Shown here: piece after piece, positions 59,781 through 64,000 of the stretch
Layout of the letters: every line of letters starts with the position of its first letter
Position numbering within the stretch: the stretch's first letter is position 1
Assembly (NCBI GenBank): GCA_003586115.2
Contig: QVOM02000001.1
Coordinates: forward strand, 15,513,291 to 15,577,290
From: Salvator merianae
Lineage: Eukaryota; Chordata; Lepidosauria; Squamata; Teiidae
DNA: 64,000 bases
Direction: 5' to 3'
Program-made: the position numbers and the translations under genes
The notes under the pieces: model-generated
The model's database searches: none
Told to the model about the DNA's origin: nothing
The model's input: the letters and a program-made list of their open reading frames with translations, nothing else

Positions 59781-62700
59781 GTAAGAACAGAGATAGCCAT
59801 AAGTTGAGGAAGATTAATACTTTGGCATAATGACATTTCTTAGCTAAAAGCCAATAATTTATTAACAAGAGTGATGTTTGATGTGGCAAGAGCGTAGAAT
59901 AACCACTTTCTACTTTCCATACAGAAAATGAGTGCATAATCTTATGATCACTGTTGGTCAACAGGTGTTGTAGTTTATCTTTTGCAGGAACTTGCAAAAC
60001 CTCTTTGCGTTTCAAAAAACCCTGGAAACAGGGACCAACAAATGAAACACTTCTAGCATGTATTTGGTTAACTATTGGAAGGCAGTTCAGAAAACAACAT
60101 TTAAAATAATTACTTTCTTGGATTTGCAGTCACAGACCCAAATGAATTAACAAAACATGAACACAAATGTATAAAATCTTAATTAGACATCAAAATATTA
60201 TATAGTAGTAAATAGTTGAGCATGCACTCAGATAACGTGATAACAGTGATCTTCCTCTGGTTTATGGGTTTATCTCTCGATACTTCTAAGATGGCTATAT
60301 GCAGGAGCAGGTCTCCAACAGGTATTGCTTGGTGCTTTTTTTTTTTTTTTGAAACACAAAATTAGCTTAGAAGTTATGTCACTGTCAAGAAACAATTAGA
60401 TAAGATTTTCCTAACAAAGTAATTTCTGGAAGGATTTGTTGAACAAGAGTACTTGAGTGCCGTTGCTGTTTATCTGCTTTCCCAGGTGCAGATTATAAAG
60501 GTGTACTTTACAGGCCAAAAGATCCAACTTCTACCTGATTAACCAGGAATCATCCACCAAAGGGCTGATAGATTGAAGATGGCCTGAAATTGTATTACAA
60601 AGCTGCTGTTTCCAGCTTTCCTAAACAAGCTAAAAACTCAAATGCCCTTGTTGACTTTCCACAGCACAGCTTTTGATGCTTTTTCCATATCCCTAGTTAG
60701 GGTCTCACTGATCCAATATGCAGCATCTGAGAGGATTCACGCTCACACCTCCAGGGTGTGGAACAGATGCCTAAGATCAGTGTGCAAGGAGCAAGTCTGA
60801 AGTCACTACTTTGTGCTCTGACCCTTCCTTTCTTGTGTAAAGGGAGAGAATTGGCCCTTTGCCTATTGATGTCACAGTGGTCCTTAATTGTGGAATGCTT
60901 TTCCTTCCCAATTTCCTTGAGCACTGTGACATTTTGGAAAGAGGCAGTCCAAGCAAAAGGCCACAGGTTTTCATTCATCATTTTTTATCTTGATTGATTC
61001 TATCTAGTTCGACTAAGGAGGAATATAAGCTTATTCAACACCTGCATTTTTATTGACTGTTCTTCATATAATGGTTTAGTCCACACAAACCACCATGCAA
61101 CACAAAACAAAATTATACCAATAAGGAAACTTGACGGTTAGGAGAGCAGCAGAGGCCCAGTCTACCAGTATTAGCCAATAACACTAGAGATCAAATTGCA
61201 TGATAATAAGCTCCTGGGAAAACTGCACATTTTACTATGTGAGACTATGCTGTATAGATTGTGAAACTATCAACATGGAACCTAGAATAAAACCCCTTAA
61301 CGTATACAATGCTATTCTGGGGCCTGCTTGCACTTTTGTGCTAGTGCATGATCAGACACTCACTAACTCAGAGCATCCATTTTGTTGAGGCCCAAGCAAT
61401 CAGGAGCATCTGCAGCTAGACTGCTCCCAGTTTGCACCCACTTCTGGGTGTGAACGCTGCAGACCACAGCACATCTGCGCAGTCATGCACTGCATCCCTG
61501 GTCGCCATGGCAGCAGCTGGAAAGTACCATGGCTGCTGTCATAGCAGGCTGGGCAGCATTCACACTGCGAGTGCTGGAAGCCTGGTTCCAGACTATTCCA
61601 GCCCTCGTAATGTGGCTGGGTGCTGTGCCATGGGACCCGTTCCACCTTGGAATGGTCGGATTCAATCCTTCCAAGGTGAAAAGTGTGAAAAGGTCCCTGG
61701 TTTCATTTATTGCACTTGTCCTCTCAGCTCACTACCAAAGGTGTTTAGGTCTGTACACAGAAACTCTCAATGTGGAATTTTTCCTGGCTGTGCTTTCCTA
61801 GGATTGTCTTTTCTGTTCAACACTGATGACCTCTCCTCCCCAAGCATTCAAGGAAGAAACCAACAGGGTATATCACTCTCTAGTTTATTATAGTCGTGAG
61901 AAAGCCTCCTACTGGATTTAGACTGTGGAACTCTACCTGGAGCACACCCTTTGAATTCAGTGAGTTACTTCTGTTGTTAAGGGTGGAGAGGAGGAATAAA
62001 ATAAAACTATAAAGGGTTACCAAAACGAACAGCCTATTGCCTGTATGGGGCTTCAGTTCCTCTATGTATGGACCAAGTCCCAGTTGCAGGGTGGCAGATA
62101 TTCATTACACACAGCTGCCTCTTTAATCACAACTCTTCCAACACTACCCCATTCAGCACCTGCCCATGGGGAGAAGTGAGGTGAGGGAAACGGTGTACAA
62201 TGGGTGATCTGTCTGATGGAATGAATCACCTCTTTGTTCCTAGGTGGAATGGAACCAACTTATCCATCTTGGGCATGCAGGCACCTGCAGAGTGCTTTTA
62301 AACTTCCCTTCTATTCATGGGCTCCTCAAACGATGTGTGCTATACAGGAAACACTGCAATAAGCAGATTGAGAGCTAGGTTTGGCATTATTACCACTTAT
62401 CTTCCAAATAAGAATGATATCTAGCATAAATAGATGAGCAGGAAGAAGGGGCTTTTTGATAAAGCTGCCTTCTATTAAGGTCTACTTTGAAAAGGAGCTA
62501 AGAAGCATTAGGAATCTAATAAGCTAAATACAGGAAATAAAGCAAGCATTTCTCTGGGAAAAAGTAGAGGTTCTTTAGGCTGACAAACAGGGAATTGCAA
62601 CTTTTTTATCTTGGATAGAAGCTACATTCTCCTATGCCCCAACTATGCCTTGTCTCTGCAGCCTTTTGTGCCAAGTAATACTAGTAACGGAGTTATCTAA

Positions 62701-63742
62701 GAAGTCATTGCTGACCCTACTCAACTTTTGTCTCCCATCTTTCCAGGGCCTTGATATTCCAGTCGAAAGCTGTTATGATACAACTCTGTGTGGTCACACA
62801 CAGCAGATGGTACCTGCTTCTGGCTATGGGCCATGCACAGGGATGGTGGACAATTTGGTCTCTAGCTACAGCCATCCTGTTCCAATGTACGAACGGCTTC
62901 ACCCAGAAACTATGCCAGTGCCTTGCACTATTTATGGCTACACTGGCACACTGATCTCATCCTCCCTTGATCCACCAGGACCTGCCAGCCTAAGTGGATG
63001 TGAAGGAGCACCAGAAATGATACTGGGAAGGGACCTGGCTGGTATTTGTGGAACCCAAGTGCCTTGTAAGCCTCAGGAAGACCTGGAATCAGACTCTGGT
63101 TTGTCACTTAACTACAGTGATGGCGAGTCCTTAGAAGCAGAGGGGCTTGAGCGGGCTGAATATACACCACTGTATCCCATGGACCATACCACAGTCTACA
63201 CAATGTTACCTCCTGTGCCCGAGATACCCTTCCCTAACCCACATATGGAACATTCTTTGGAGAAAGGACGGAATCCACGTGAACTAGCTGGCAGTCGGGA
63301 TGAACGCCGGGCATTAGCCATGAAAATTCCCTTCCCTGTTGAAAAGATCATCAACCTACCAGTGGATGATTTTAATGAGCTGGTGTCCCGCTTCCCCTTG
63401 ACTGAACAACAGCTAGCACTAATTAGAGACATCCGCCGACGTGGAAAGAACAAAGTGGCAGCACAGAATTGCCGCAAGCGCAAACTAGAGACACTTGTGC
63501 ACTTGGAACAGGAGCTAGACGACCTGAGCCGTGAGCGGCAGCGGTTGTTGCGGGCCCGTGGAGAGTTTAATAGGACTCTGATGCTTACCAAGCAAAAGTT
63601 GGGAGCTCTCTACCATCAAGTGTTTTGTATGTTGCGTGATGAAGCTGGAAATACCTACTCTCCTGAGAAGTACATGCTGCAGTTGACTGCAGAGGGTGAG
63701 GTCTTTCTTGTGCCCCGAAATAAGCAAGGAAATAGTGATTGA
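59640..63742 (+). CDS. NFE2: NFE2 (transcription factor NF-E2 45 kDa subunit, 378 aa)
   Basis: Joined exons 59640-59780 and 62747-63742 give 378 residues (human 373). The N-terminus MSPFPPQQ and the motif GEMELTWQEILSISELQ (residues 31-47) match human NFE2, as does the splice point after ELQ. Further conserved blocks are SDSGLSLNYSD (162-172), the CNC domain (about 231-277, RDERRALAMKIPFP, NLPVDDFNEL), the basic region (RRRGKNKVAAQNCRKRK, about 277-293) and a leucine zipper (about 296-341), ending in VFLVPR. NFE2 pairs with small MAF proteins on TGCTGAGTCA sites in the nucleus and drives erythroid and megakaryocyte genes. The middle transactivation region is the least conserved, and no PPxY motif is visible in it. 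It is divergent from COPZ1, as in human. Confidence 0.96.
59781..62746 (+). other. NFE2: NFE2 intron between the coding exons
   Basis: A 2966-bp GT-AG intron (GTAAGA ... CATCTTTCCAG). It contains a T run at about 60337-60351 and a decayed Harbinger-like MITE at about 61385-61697. No other exon is seen. Confidence 0.8.
61385..61697. mobile_element. decayed PIF/Harbinger-like MITE
   Basis: The right end GTGTGAAAAGGTCCC is the inverse of the GGGCCTTTTCACAC terminus at 43872; the inner words ATTCACACTGCGAGTGCTGG and CGCCATGGCAGCAGC are shared with that copy. The left end is degraded. Confidence 0.55.
62747..63742 (+). CDS. NFE2: NFE2 coding exon 2 (CNC-bZIP)
   Basis: Acceptor CCATCTTTCCAG|GGCCTT; encodes residues 48-378 and ends at TGA 63740-63742. 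It contains the transactivation remainder and the complete CNC, basic and zipper regions. The frame remains open 5' to 62645, but that part is the intron and its ATG is not used. Confidence 0.95.
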   Translation, partial: GLDIPVESCYDTTLCGHTQQMVPASGYGPCTGMVDNLVSSYSHPVPMYERLHPETMPVPCTIYGYTGTLISSSLDPPGPASLSGCEGAPEMILGRDLAGICGTQVPCKPQEDLESDSGLSLNYSDGESLEAEGLERAEYTPLYPMDHTTVYTMLPPVPEIPFPNPHMEHSLEKGRNPRELAGSRDERRALAMKIPFPVEKIINLPVDDFNELVSRFPLTEQQLALIRDIRRRGKNKVAAQNCRKRKLETLVHLEQELDDLSRERQRLLRARGEFNRTLMLTKQKLGALYHQVFCMLRDEAGNTYSPEKYMLQLTAEGEVFLVPRNKQGNSD

Positions 63743-64000
63743 ATACAAATGATCTTGATAGGAACCAAAGGGACCCAGCTATTCTCATAGCGACCCTACA
63801 TATTTTAAGGGACTTAAGCCTGTTCAAAACTTGACTTCAAAATTTGAAACGCCAAGCCCTATGATACTTGAACATAAAATACAGATTTACAATTCAACAG
63901 AGTTCATGGCTTGGAGCAGAGAGAGCACTTGTGTGCAGTCCTCTTTATTTTCACCAGTTTTTCCTGTATAAAACACAAGCTCTACAGCAGGGCATTACTA
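63743..64000 (+). other. NFE2: NFE2 3' UTR (continues past the window)
   Basis: No canonical AATAAA is seen within the 258 bases after the stop; ACATAAAATACAG near 63872 is a weak candidate. The transcript end is probably outside the window. Confidence 0.6.

Noticed and set aside
1..64000. CRISPR arrays, operons or prokaryotic defence systems
   Set aside because: The window is vertebrate genomic DNA; no regularly spaced repeats or bacterial-type gene clusters occur.

Overview
This is vertebrate nuclear DNA. It has long introns, GT-AG splicing, a CpG-island promoter and a dense load of decayed retroposons. The repeats point to a squamate reptile, most likely a lizard: CR1 and L1 LINE remnants, a tRNA-derived SINE ending in CAACAACA-type tails (about seven copies), and the 'pro-portional gene-free' LINE tails (a GGCGGCATATAAAT box followed by AATAAATAAA) common in squamates. 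No species can be named from the sequence alone. No phage, plasmid, operon or CRISPR-type system is present.

Three protein-coding genes are supported. (1) The first exon of COPZ1 (minus strand, 4736-4753, residues MEALIL) sits in a CpG-rich promoter with three CCAAT boxes; the rest of the gene lies left of the window. (2) A TIPARP-family mono-ADP-ribosyltransferase (plus strand, 12708-27612) has five coding exons and 457 residues, with a CCCH zinc finger, a WWE domain and a PARP catalytic domain carrying an H-Y-I triad. (3) NFE2 (plus strand, 59640-63742) has two coding exons and 378 residues, with CNC and basic-leucine-zipper domains; its 3' UTR reaches the right edge. COPZ1 and NFE2 are divergent, as in human 12q13, but here a TIPARP-like gene lies between them.

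Layout: 1-4735 COPZ1 intron 1; 4560-5230 CpG-island promoter; 5.2-12.6 kb intergenic, with an L1 fragment; 12.7-27.6 kb the TIPARP-like gene; 28-59 kb a repeat-rich gene desert holding a candidate haematopoietic promoter/first exon near 40.1-40.4 kb, a candidate 5' UTR exon at 57830-57911 and several NF-E2-type motifs; 59.6-64 kb NFE2.

The most unusual structure is a pair of about 1.0-kb DNA-transposon-like copies in opposite orientation, one in intron 1 and one in intron 3 of the TIPARP-like gene. They bracket exons 2-3, a 357-nt cassette whose length is a multiple of three and which encodes the WWE domain. This layout favours RNA pairing, exon skipping or circular RNA. I did not find a convincing wholly novel system; the locus is otherwise an ordinary vertebrate one.
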